A stretch of 64,000 bases of DNA from Paracoccus isoporae (lineage in GTDB: Bacteria; Pseudomonadota; Alphaproteobacteria; Rhodobacterales; Rhodobacteraceae). A program made the position numbers and the translations under genes. Positions 56,654-64,000 of this stretch are shown here, one piece after another. Position 1 is the first letter of the stretch. Each line of letters begins with the position of its first letter. The DNA is taken from the NCBI RefSeq assembly GCF_900101865.1, contig NZ_FNAH01000011.1, positions 1 to 64,000 on the forward strand, written 5' to 3'. Under the pieces are notes generated by a model. It saw only the letters and a program-made list of their open reading frames with translations, ran no database searches and was not told where the DNA came from.

Positions 56654-59206
56654 TCAAAAAATGAATCTGTCCCAACTCCCATAGTGTTCCTCGCTGCGCT
56701 TCCCACGCGGCAGGCTGAGCGCGATGAGAGCGATCCCGGCGAGGATACCGACAAGGCTGCCTGCCACCGTGCCTCCGCCCAGAAGCCAGGGCGCGATGAC
56801 CAGCCAGAGGCCGAAGAGGATGTTAAGGAACCTCAATGGCCGCGCGACCTCGGCCCAGGCGATGACCGCTGTGGTCAGAACCAGTGCGCCCAGCAGGTGA
56901 TCGCTGTTCGCCATTGCCGCTTCGTTACCGAAAATCGCGCGCGACAACATCAGGAAGGCGCCAATCGCTGCACTCAGCCCGAGTGTCCATGGGACGGTAA
57001 CCCCACGTGCGCTTTGTCGAAAGATCTGCATAGGTCGCGCGTCGAAGCTCATTTCGCCCCCCGTTGTGCCACCGGGCAGAGCATCGCCTCTGAAGAACGC
57101 GCGCCAGAACGGTCTGCCCCGGCGCATATTCCAGACCATGAACTGCACCATCGCGACGATTTCATCGAGTGAGAATGGGATCATGATCAGCATGGCCAGC
57201 GCCGCCATCAGGCAGATCGTGCAATAGGTGCCAATGGCAATCGGCTGAATGATGATGAAATAGATGCTGATCACGCCAAGCGGCCCGACAACGATGCCGA
57301 AAAGTGCGACCATCCAGGGCATCGTGCGCCAGCGCAGGCGGCTGCCCATCACGCCCATCATGATTTCGAACATGTAACTCATCGCGCCAAGGCCACCGTC
57401 GGCAATGGGCCAGGCTTTTGAGACATCGGAGGTGATGATGTATTCGGTGCCATTCAGCGCCGAGGGCGAGGAAAAGAACGGCTCCCACACGCCGTCTACA
57501 TGGCCGAGCTGATAGGCCGACAGGACGCGCGACAGGATAAAGCCCACGACACCGAGCGCGATGATCGGCAGGCGCTGGACGTAGGTGGAAGGGCAGTAGG
57601 TCCAACCGGGCGGGATATCGGTATCGTCCATCATCCCTTCGCGTGACATGCCCGGCATCATCGGAATCAGGATCGTCAGTGCGACCACCAGCGCGCCGAT
57701 CAGCGTGTCGTTGGCATAGACGGCCGCGTCCGGCGTCCAGAACACCAGCGGCGCGGCCAGCAGCCAGACGCCGAGCGCGGCATTCGCCCATTGCGCCCAG
57801 CCGTTACCATGGCGCAGCGACAGGGCGGCAAAAACCATGATGGCAAGTCCGGTGAAGACATTGTTCCACGCGGTCAGCCAACTGCGCGTGGCAGCGGACC
57901 ACAGCCCGCGATCCTCCGTCACGCGCTGGACCGCCGCGCTGAATTCGGCCTGATCGAAGGTGCCGAAAACCGATGGCGCGGTGGCCAGCCACAGGCCGAG
58001 CGCCATGACCAGCCAATGCACCCAGAGCATCGAGAAATGCATCTGCCGCATGTGTTGATCGTGCTCGCGCCTGTTCGCGTTCGCTTCGGCCTCGGTCGGT
58101 GCCTTCTCGGCAGCCTCTTCAGCCACGGCGTTCTCGACCTTGGCCGCCGAGACCCGCGCCGCGTTCAACCCGTTCGCTTCGTACCATTCGTAGGGATCGT
58201 CCTTCAGGCGCTGAAGGATGCCCGGCATGTCCTCGCGCAGGCTGTGCTGAGGAGCCCAGCCCAAAAGCTTCTTCGCGGCGGACAGGTCGAGTTCATAATG
58301 ATCGCTGGAAATATCGACCATCCACGCCCGGATGAAAGCATCCTCGCCAAATACCTTGTTTTCCGTCCAGGCGCCGAGCTTGGCCAGTTGGGACGGCACG
58401 TTCCAGGTGATCCAGTCCTCGCCATGCAGCTCGCGCCCGATCAGGCGCTGCAACTCGCCGAAGGGTATCGGGTCGGCCTCGCCCAGTAGCACCGGAAAAA
58501 CGTCCGGCAGCTTGACGCGCCGATCAACGATACGTTCCACCGCGTCGAGAAAATCGTCGAGATGCAGGAACGCCTGCCCGCGCGACAGATCGCCAGGATA
58601 AACCTTGCCGCTGAATCGTCGTTCGTGAATGCGGGCGATCTGGTGGGTCAGAAAAGTCGACTGCCCGTTGTCATCGTAGATACCGGCGGGGCGCATCAGC
58701 ACGAGTTTCTCGTCGCCCCTTACCTCGCGCAGTACCTTCTCCGTGCGCACCTTCGATGCGCGGTAAGGAAACCTGGGATCGAGAGGATGATCCTCGTCTA
58801 TCGGCTCCCCCGGCTCGGTCGGCGCATGGGCAAGCATGGTGGAAGCGAAGACGAACTGTTCAAGCTCAAACCCCTGAAGACCCTTCATCAGCCGTTTTGA
58901 GCCTTCGACCGTCACGGCATCATACGCCGGATCATCCTCGCCGCTGAGATCGAAATAGCCCGCAAGGTGAATGCAGGCGGCAATCCTGTCGCCGTAAGCC
59001 AGCCGCACACGATCAAGCGCGGTGTCGATACTTGCCTGATCGGTGATGTCGAAGCAGACGCACTCGGCCTGATGCGGCGGATGGGGCGGCGAATACCGAT
59101 CAAGTCCGACGACGCGGTAGGACCCGTGCAGCCGTCGCACCACCGCGGCCCCGAGATACCCGCTCGACCCCGTGACAATGACGACCGGCTTGCTTTCATC
59201 CGCCAT
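56654..59206 (-). CDS. NAD-epimerase / SPW / VKOR-like three-part fusion protein
   Basis: An 850-residue chain. Residues 1-320 form a cytosolic NAD-dependent epimerase/dehydratase (G-S-S-G-Y-L-G for NAD; catalytic Y-R-A-S-K in F-P-Y-R-A-S-K). After a charged linker come several SPW-type membrane repeats (near 400-520 and 740-830). A multi-helix part between (about 545-720) includes G-T-Y-C-T-I-C in a VKOR/DsbB-like setting. Substrate unknown. VKOR domains pass electrons between thiols and quinone, so a redox role with Dsb/Tlp proteins is plausible. It follows the mini-membrane gene by 20 bases. Confidence 0.8.
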   Translation of the reverse strand: MADESKPVVIVTGSSGYLGAAVVRRLHGSYRVVGLDRYSPPHPPHQAECVCFDITDQASIDTALDRVRLAYGDRIAACIHLAGYFDLSGEDDPAYDAVTVEGSKRLMKGLQGFELEQFVFASTMLAHAPTEPGEPIDEDHPLDPRFPYRASKVRTEKVLREVRGDEKLVLMRPAGIYDDNGQSTFLTHQIARIHERRFSGKVYPGDLSRGQAFLHLDDFLDAVERIVDRRVKLPDVFPVLLGEADPIPFGELQRLIGRELHGEDWITWNVPSQLAKLGAWTENKVFGEDAFIRAWMVDISSDHYELDLSAAKKLLGWAPQHSLREDMPGILQRLKDDPYEWYEANGLNAARVSAAKVENAVAEEAAEKAPTEAEANANRREHDQHMRQMHFSMLWVHWLVMALGLWLATAPSVFGTFDQAEFSAAVQRVTEDRGLWSAATRSWLTAWNNVFTGLAIMVFAALSLRHGNGWAQWANAALGVWLLAAPLVFWTPDAAVYANDTLIGALVVALTILIPMMPGMSREGMMDDTDIPPGWTYCPSTYVQRLPIIALGVVGFILSRVLSAYQLGHVDGVWEPFFSSPSALNGTEYIITSDVSKAWPIADGGLGAMSYMFEIMMGVMGSRLRWRTMPWMVALFGIVVGPLGVISIYFIIIQPIAIGTYCTICLMAALAMLIMIPFSLDEIVAMVQFMVWNMRRGRPFWRAFFRGDALPGGTTGGEMSFDARPMQIFRQSARGVTVPWTLGLSAAIGAFLMLSRAIFGNEAAMANSDHLLGALVLTTAVIAWAEVARPLRFLNILFGLWLVIAPWLLGGGTVAGSLVGILAGIALIALSLPRGKRSEEHYGSWDRFIF

Positions 59207-59226
59207 GGTGACGCTCCGGCCTTCCG

Positions 59227-59346
59227 CTATGTGCGCAGGTATTTCACCAGCGCAATGATCGCGAGAACCAGCACCACGATGACAAGAAGCCAGACGATTC
59301 CCATGCCGAGCATCATGCCGCCACCCATCATTCCACCATCCATCAT
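59227..59346 (-). CDS. Methionine-rich mini-membrane protein, copy 2
   Basis: A 39-residue peptide. Seven of the first 16 residues are methionine in a Gly-rich run (M-M-D-G-G-M-M-G-G-G-M-M), then one helix (about 17-33) and the end L-V-K-Y-L-R-T, nearly the same as in the 46-residue peptide at 52.6 kb. AAGGA precedes the ATG by eight bases. It heads the epimerase-VKOR transcription unit. Likely a membrane-bound Cu(I)-interacting peptide. Confidence 0.6.
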   Translation of the reverse strand: MMDGGMMGGGMMLGMGIVWLLVIVVLVLAIIALVKYLRT

Positions 59347-59378
59347 GATCTTCTTCCTTCTTTCAGTTGCTACCGGTT

Positions 59379-59421
59379 CAACTAAGTCATTGGCATTTGG
59401 TTTCAATTTCCAGCGCTGGAA
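59379..59421 (-). promoter_or_regulatory. Possible promoter and TTCCAG palindrome before mini-membrane gene
   Basis: On the minus strand TTGAAA and TAGTTG boxes are 16 bases apart, 32 bases before the start codon. Directly upstream lies a perfect 14-base palindrome TTCCAGCGCTGGAA (59408-59421). It resembles CueR half-sites but with a spacing one base shorter and outside the -35/-10 interval, so CueR control is uncertain. Confidence 0.4.
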
Positions 59422-59471
59422 GGTTGGAGGCCGCGTCTGGGATCGAACATTTGAAAGGGTGCAGGCTTCTA

Positions 59472-59502
59472 TTGACCTTCCAGCAACTAGAAGCATTAAG
59501 TG
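59472..59502 (+). promoter_or_regulatory. CueR-type promoter of copper ATPase
   Basis: TTGACC and TAAGTG boxes separated by 19 bases; the spacer begins TTCCAGCAACTAGAAG, a partly degraded CueR dyad. The ATPase start codon is 31 bases further on. Confidence 0.7.
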
Positions 59503-59533
59503 AATTGTCAGCTGCCTGCCGAAGGAACCTGAC

Positions 59534-61849
59534 ATGGACACTACAAAAGCAGAAACACGCGAAGTCACTGATCCCGTCTGCGGGATGAAGGTCGATCACG
59601 CGACGGCCAAACACCTATCAACTCACGCGGGCGAAGAGTTTCTGTTCTGCTCGTCACGATGCAAGGACAAGTTCGACGCCGAGCCCGAGACGTATTTGGG
59701 TGCAGGGCCGGCGCCGGAGCCGATGCCCGAGGGAACGATTTTCACCTGCCCGATGCATCCCGAGATCGAGCAGGTCGGACCGGGTGATTGCCCGATCTGC
59801 GGGATGGCTTTGGAACCCAAGGGCGTGCCCACTGGTGACGAAGGCCCGAATCCCGAACTCGTTGATTTCACCCGCCGCTTCTGGATCGGCGCGGCGCTGA
59901 CCATCCCGGTCGTGCTGCTCGCGATGGGCGGCTATGTCGGCATGCCCATTCGCGACTGGACGGGGGAAAGGCTTGCTCACTTGCTGGAGCTGATCCTGGC
60001 GACGCCGGTCATTCTCTGGGCCGGCTGGCCGTTCCTCGTGCGAGGCTGGAAGAGCTTCCGCACGCTGAACCTCAACATGTTCAGCCTGATCGCCATGGGC
60101 GTCTTCGCGGCCTGGACCTTCAGCACCGTCGCGGTGATCGCACCAGGCCTTTTCCCCGCAGGCTTCCGCGACGACCAGGGCAATGTCGGCATCTATTTCG
60201 AGGCAGGGGCAGTGATTGTCGTGCTGGTCCTGCTCGGCCAAATCCTGGAGCTGCGCGCACGTGAGCGAACCGGCTCCGCCATCCGGGCCCTGCTCGACCT
60301 TGCAGCCAAGAGCGCCCGAATTATCCGTGCCGATGGAAGTGAGGAGGAAGTGGCGCTTGAGGATGTCCAGATCGGCGATCACATCCGGGTACGACCGGGC
60401 GAGAAAGTGCCGGTGGATGGCGAGGTGATCGACGGGCGGTCCTCTGTCGACGAGTCGATGCTCACCGGCGAACCCGTGCCGGTCGAAAAGGTGACAGGCG
60501 ATGCCGTTACCGGCGCCACGATCAACGGCACTGGCAGTATAATCATCGAAGCGAAACGCGTCGGCGAGGACACGATGCTCGCGCAGATCGTCGAGATGGT
60601 TGCAGCCGCACAACGGTCGCGCGCGCCCATCCAGAAGCTCGCCGACGCCGTGGCCGGGTATTTCGTGCCGGCCGTGATCGCCGTGGCCATCGTTTCATTC
60701 ATTGCCTGGTCGATCTGGGGGCCCACCCCTGCCCTCGCCTATGGTCTCGTTTCCGCCATTGCGGTGCTCATCATCGCCTGTCCCTGTGCGCTGGGGCTCG
60801 CGACACCGATGTCGATCATGACGGCAACCGGACGTGGGGCCCAGGCGGGCGTTCTCATCAAGAATGCCGAAGCCCTGGAAGCGTTCGAGAAGGTCGACAC
60901 CCTGATCGTCGACAAGACCGGCACATTGACCATGGGCAAGCCGGAGCTTGCCGCCGTCCTTCCCGAGGACGGCCATGACGAGGAAGAGGTCCTGCGGCTG
61001 GCCGCCAGCCTTGAACGCGGGTCGGAGCACCCACTGGCCGAGGCCATTGTTCGCAGGGCCGAGGCGCGCGGGATAGAACTTGCCAGCGCGCATGACTTCG
61101 AGGCGGTCACCGGCATGGGGGTCAAGGGAAGCGTGGACGGTAAGTCCGTCGCTCTCGGGAACGCGCGAATGCTTGGTGAGCTTGGAATCGACGCGCCTGC
61201 CGCGACCCAAGTTGCTAACGCACGTCGCGACGAAGGAGAAACGGTGATGTTCGTCATCATCGACGGCGCCGTGGCGGGCCTTGTCAGTGTCGCCGATCCG
61301 GTCAAGGAAACGACGCCCGCCGCATTGAAGGCGCTGCATGAACTGGGCTTCCGGATTGTCATGGCGACAGGTGACAACGAACGCACGGCGCGTGCCGTCG
61401 CGTCACGGCTTGGGATCGATGATGTCCGGGCCGATGTCTTGCCCGAAGACAAGGCGCGCATCATCCGCGAGCTTCAGGCCGAGGGTCGCAAGGTCGCGAT
61501 GGCTGGCGACGGCGTGAATGACGCGCCTGCCCTGGCACAGGCGGACGTCGGGATCGCAATGGGAACCGGTGCAGATGTGGCCATCGAGAGTGCCGGCTTC
61601 ACGCTGTTGAAGGGCGATTTGAATGGACTTGTCCGCGCGCGGCGTCTTTCGCTGGCGACGATGCGAAACATCCGGCAGAACCTCTTCTTCGCGATGATCT
61701 ACAACACGGCCGGCGTTCCGATCGCTGCGGGAATCCTGTATCCATTCTTCGGGTTATTGATCTCTCCGATGTTTGCAGCCGCTGCGATGAGCCTTTCTTC
61801 TGTTTCGGTAATTGGAAATGCTCTCAGGTTGCGTACGGTCCGGTTATGA
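59534..61849 (+). CDS. copA: Copper-exporting P1B-type ATPase with YHS and CxCP domains
   Basis: A 771-residue pump. The N-terminus has a YHS domain (D-P-V-C-G-M, then F-L-F-C-S-S-R-C, about 13-55) and a heavy-metal-binding domain ([17 protein letters not shown], about 70-96) instead of the usual HMA domain. Eight helices; membrane metal site C-P-C-A-L (near 416), T-G-E-P, D-K-T-G-T (near 459), S-E-H-P-L-A and G-D-G-V-N-D-A. These domains are common in silver/copper ATPases of the CopB/SilP/CopF type. CueR-type promoter upstream. Confidence 0.94.
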   Translation: MDTTKAETREVTDPVCGMKVDHATAKHLSTHAGEEFLFCSSRCKDKFDAEPETYLGAGPAPEPMPEGTIFTCPMHPEIEQVGPGDCPICGMALEPKGVPTGDEGPNPELVDFTRRFWIGAALTIPVVLLAMGGYVGMPIRDWTGERLAHLLELILATPVILWAGWPFLVRGWKSFRTLNLNMFSLIAMGVFAAWTFSTVAVIAPGLFPAGFRDDQGNVGIYFEAGAVIVVLVLLGQILELRARERTGSAIRALLDLAAKSARIIRADGSEEEVALEDVQIGDHIRVRPGEKVPVDGEVIDGRSSVDESMLTGEPVPVEKVTGDAVTGATINGTGSIIIEAKRVGEDTMLAQIVEMVAAAQRSRAPIQKLADAVAGYFVPAVIAVAIVSFIAWSIWGPTPALAYGLVSAIAVLIIACPCALGLATPMSIMTATGRGAQAGVLIKNAEALEAFEKVDTLIVDKTGTLTMGKPELAAVLPEDGHDEEEVLRLAASLERGSEHPLAEAIVRRAEARGIELASAHDFEAVTGMGVKGSVDGKSVALGNARMLGELGIDAPAATQVANARRDEGETVMFVIIDGAVAGLVSVADPVKETTPAALKALHELGFRIVMATGDNERTARAVASRLGIDDVRADVLPEDKARIIRELQAEGRKVAMAGDGVNDAPALAQADVGIAMGTGADVAIESAGFTLLKGDLNGLVRARRLSLATMRNIRQNLFFAMIYNTAGVPIAAGILYPFFGLLISPMFAAAAMSLSSVSVIGNALRLRTVRL

Positions 61850-61981
61850 CCTGCATCAAGCTCCCGGGTCCAATAATCCATCGCGCGGATACAGAACTCT
61901 CCTGTCGATTGACCGAGTGTTCTGCAAAATTGTAGGCGACGCCGACAGCGACGGTCAAAAGTCGTCGTTCCGCACGGCTTA

Positions 61982-62341
61982 TCAACGATACCTGCCCTCG
62001 CGCTCCGTGATAGCCGCGATAGCCCACGCGCCAATCCCGATCACCGCACCCAGCCACTTCCAGCCTTGGCCGCCAAGATCCACGAAACCGTACCCGTAAG
62101 CCAATACGGCCAGCCCCATCACAAAGAAAAACGGTCCGGTCCAGAAGCAATGCCGCCGCTTGCACCGGTGCGCGTTCCAAAGACAAGCTGCTCCCATCCA
62201 GATCAGCGCTATGACCCAGACCCAGGTCTTGACCGGATGCGGGACGCCGATCGCCAGGAGCATCGCGGCGATTGGCAAGCCCCAGCCGATCAGCCCCCCG
62301 GGAAGCGTCGACAAGAAGTCCGATCTATCGCCTGATGCCAT
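61982..62341 (-). CDS. Small membrane protein associated with merA
   Basis: A 119-residue membrane protein with three to four helices. It carries two cysteines facing a basic loop (C-L-W-N-A-H-R-C-K-R-R-H-C-F-W), a pattern that recurs in small proteins next to mercuric reductase genes. It might help bring Hg or other metal ions through the membrane, as MerC/MerF/MerT do, but it is not recognisably one of these. It starts four bases after the merA stop. Confidence 0.75.
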   Translation of the reverse strand: MASGDRSDFLSTLPGGLIGWGLPIAAMLLAIGVPHPVKTWVWVIALIWMGAACLWNAHRCKRRHCFWTGPFFFVMGLAVLAYGYGFVDLGGQGWKWLGAVIGIGAWAIAAITEREGRYR

Positions 62342-62345
62342 GGTC

Positions 62346-63797
62346 TCACCCCGCGCAGCAGCTGAGCTTTGCCATATCCTTGTCAAAGGTTTGTGCGGCC
62401 AGTTTCAGTCCTTCAACCGTGGTCAGATATGGGAAAATCGTTGCGCCGAGCGCCCCTGCGGTCATGCCGAACTTGAGGGTCATGGCAAGCGTCTGGATGG
62501 TGTCAGAGCCCTCGGGTGCTGCGATCTGACCGCCCAGCAGGCAGTCGGTCTTGGCGTCGGCCACCAGCTTGATCACGCCGCGGGTATCGCGTGCAGCGGC
62601 GGCGCGCGGGACGTTGTCGAGCGTGATCACGCTGGTCTTGACGTCGTACCCCGCCGTCTTGGCCTCGGCCTCCGAAAGGCCGACGCCGGCCACTTGCGGG
62701 TCGGTAAACACGACCCACGGCATCGCCGCGTTGTCATAGCGCATCTGCTCCAATCCAAGGGCATTATTGATCGCCACCCTGGCACCATAGGCCGCCATGT
62801 AGACGAACTGGTCACGGTCAGTGACATCGCCTGCGGCCCAGACGCCGGCACGCGTGGTCGCCATGTCCTGACCGACCTTGATAGAGCCGCGTGCGTCGGT
62901 CTCGATGCCAAGCTCTTCCAATTCAAGGTTCTCAGAATTGGCGATCCGGCCGGTGGTCACAACCAGCCGTTCGGCGGTCAGATCCTCGGTCTTGCCACCC
63001 CGTTCGACAGTCAGACTGACGCCGCCCGCAGCTTTCGCGACCGAGACGTAAGCAAGACCGGTCTCGACCGTGATGCCTTCGGTCTTCAGCGCTTGCGTCA
63101 GCGCCTGGGCCACCTCCGGCTCGGCGCCGGGCAGAAGGCGCGAGCGGGTCACAAGCGTGACTTTCACCCCCAGCCTTGAGGCCATCTGCGCCAACTCGCA
63201 GCCGATATAGCCGCCGCCCAGCACAATGATGCTTTCGGGCCGGTCGGGCAGGGTCAGCAGACCGGTGGAATCGAGGGTCTCCACGGTGTCGATGCCTTTG
63301 ATGGCAGGTTGATGGGGGCGCGAGCCGGTGGCGATCAGGATGCGCGGGGCGGATATCACCCGCCCGCCGACAGCGACGCCACCCTCGACCAATCGCGCCG
63401 GGCCGTCCTCGATATAGGTGACGTTCTCATAGGCGGGCAGCAGGTCGATATATTTCTTGTGCCGCATCTCCGCGACCAGATCGGTCGTGCCTTTCACAAC
63501 GGCTGGCCAATCCACCGCATGTTGGCAGGACGCAATGCCCGGGAACCGGGCAGCGGACGCGCCACCATGGGCCGCCTCTGCGGCGCGGATCATCGCCTTG
63601 GACGGTACGCAGCCGACGTTCACGCAGGTGCCGCCGATGGTGCCGTGCCCGACAAGCGCCACCCGCTTTCCGGCCTCGGCTGCCGTGATCGAGGCAGAGA
63701 ACCCGGCTGAGCCGGCTCCCACGACGATGAGGTCATATTGGTCGCCGCTCACCTCTTTCGATGAGCAGCAATCCTTTTTCTTGACGGTCTGGTCCAT
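62346..63797 (-). CDS. merA: Mercuric reductase (MerA), without N-terminal HMA domain
   Basis: A 483-residue NADPH/FAD disulfide oxidoreductase reducing Hg(II) to Hg(0). FAD motif G-A-G-S-A-G-F, redox pair in G-G-T-C-V-N-V-G-C-V-P-S-K (near 58-63), NADPH motif G-G-G-Y-I-G-C-E-L, and the C-terminal vicinal cysteines S-C-C-A-G (480-481) that receive Hg from the partner subunit. The N-terminus keeps only D-C-C-S-S-K instead of a full metal-binding domain. No merR, merT or merP is in view; they could be to the right. Confidence 0.93.
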   Translation of the reverse strand: MDQTVKKKDCCSSKEVSGDQYDLIVVGAGSAGFSASITAAEAGKRVALVGHGTIGGTCVNVGCVPSKAMIRAAEAAHGGASAARFPGIASCQHAVDWPAVVKGTTDLVAEMRHKKYIDLLPAYENVTYIEDGPARLVEGGVAVGGRVISAPRILIATGSRPHQPAIKGIDTVETLDSTGLLTLPDRPESIIVLGGGYIGCELAQMASRLGVKVTLVTRSRLLPGAEPEVAQALTQALKTEGITVETGLAYVSVAKAAGGVSLTVERGGKTEDLTAERLVVTTGRIANSENLELEELGIETDARGSIKVGQDMATTRAGVWAAGDVTDRDQFVYMAAYGARVAINNALGLEQMRYDNAAMPWVVFTDPQVAGVGLSEAEAKTAGYDVKTSVITLDNVPRAAAARDTRGVIKLVADAKTDCLLGGQIAAPEGSDTIQTLAMTLKFGMTAGALGATIFPYLTTVEGLKLAAQTFDKDMAKLSCCAG

Positions 63798-63856
63798 GTC
63801 TTCTTCCTTGGCCTGCGACCGGACATCGCGACGGTCGCCCGGCCAAAATTCTGAAA

Positions 63857-64000
63857 TTACACCATCGACCCGATGTCGGAGGCATAGCTCGGATAGGCGA
63901 AGATCATCGCCTTGATCTGGTTGGCGGTCTGCCCGGCACCCATGGCCATGGCGAAGAGATTGATCTGCTCCTCAGAGCCCGGTCCGATCAGATGCGCGCC
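63857..64000 (-). CDS. Second FAD-dependent disulfide oxidoreductase (C-terminal part)
   Basis: Only the last 47 codons are inside the window; the 5' part is beyond the right edge. The visible end (G-A-H-L-I-G-P-G-S-E-E-Q-I-N, then F-A-Y-P-S-Y-A-S-D) is the dimerisation domain of a glutathione reductase/MerA-like flavoprotein. The usual catalytic H-P-T position reads Y-P-S, so it belongs to an atypical subfamily. It is separated from merA by 59 bases and may be transcribed with it. Confidence 0.75.
   Translation of the reverse strand, partial: GAHLIGPGSEEQINLFAMAMGAGQTANQIKAMIFAYPSYASDIGSMV

Noticed and set aside
1..64000. CRISPR arrays, tRNA, rRNA, riboswitches, replication origin or conjugative oriT
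   Set aside because: No regularly spaced repeats, no cloverleaf or ribosomal sequence, no rep, par or relaxase genes and no iteron clusters were seen.

Overview
This 64 kb window comes from a high-GC alphaproteobacterium, most likely a Rhodobacteraceae (roseobacter-type) genome or plasmid. The evidence is the style of the VirB proteins, the Tat-exported multicopper oxidases, the PCuAC/SCO copper chaperones and the general protein composition. No rRNA, tRNA, replication gene or CRISPR array was seen, so plasmid and chromosomal island cannot be told apart. A probable IS3-type transposase start at the left edge, truncated genes and duplicated modules point to a mosaic accessory region.

Layout. 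(1) 1-2.4 kb: a probable IS edge and a two-gene module of an XRE/ImmA-IrrE metalloprotease regulator and a Beta-family protein, with a CACAAC operator. (2) 2.5-14.1 kb, minus strand: a tightly coupled type IV secretion (virB1-virB11-type) operon. It includes a small virB7 lipoprotein gene and an unusual VirB5-transglycosylase-VirB5 chimera. No virD4, relaxase or oriT is in view. (3) 14.2-15.6 kb: a divergent promoter, a secreted protein, a small XRE regulator and poorly coding DNA. (4) 15.6-25.1 kb: multicopper oxidase, a persulfide-type cluster (rhodanese, MBL hydrolase, truncated YeeE/YedE), a CmtR-like ArsR divergent from a CDF-LspA-P450 operon, another CDF, a methyltransferase pseudogene, and a CcdA-TlpA-DsbE thiol-redox set. 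(5) 25.4-26.1 kb: a secreted protein whose promoter resembles the virB promoter. (6) 26.4-37.5 kb: SpoIIAA-like/CDF/transglutaminase operon, CDF, a CadR/ZntR-like MerR regulator, then a long plus-strand operon of SCO, DsbB, DsbA-like, PCuAC, SCO, M23 peptidase, DUF411, ZIP transporter, LspA and Lnt. (7) 37.6-42.4 kb: MntR facing a di-heme cytochrome and a PhnDCE-like ABC transporter behind a perfect palindromic operator. (8) 42.4-46.5 kb: two L,D-transpeptidases, a Zn/Cd/Pb P-type ATPase and a small lipoprotein. (9) 46.7-56.6 kb: a long minus-strand copper/envelope operon (CcdA, SCO-like proteins, PCuAC, DsbA, Met-rich peptides, TlpA, DsbE, cytochrome c, DUF411, BNR protein, multicopper oxidase, CueR). 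(10) 56.7-61.8 kb: epimerase-SPW-VKOR fusion, Met-rich mini-membrane protein, copper P-type ATPase. (11) 62-64 kb: membrane protein, mercuric reductase and the end of a second flavoprotein disulfide reductase.

How it fits together. Cytoplasmic metal is exported by P-type ATPases and CDFs. Periplasmic copper is oxidised or bound by multicopper oxidases, SCO, PCuAC and Met-rich proteins. Periplasmic thiols are kept balanced by DsbA/B, CcdA, TlpA and DsbE. Envelope maintenance (LspA, Lnt, M23 peptidase, L,D-transpeptidases) is embedded in the same operons. At least four promoters have the 19-bp spacer and CTACAG/CTCTAG-type dyad of divalent-metal MerR regulators, and two have the TTCCAG-type dyad of CueR. 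Two ATATCA-type boxes suggest an ArsR regulon, and one dyad suggests MntR control of the di-heme/ABC system. Functional assignments rest on motifs read by eye; no database search was run.
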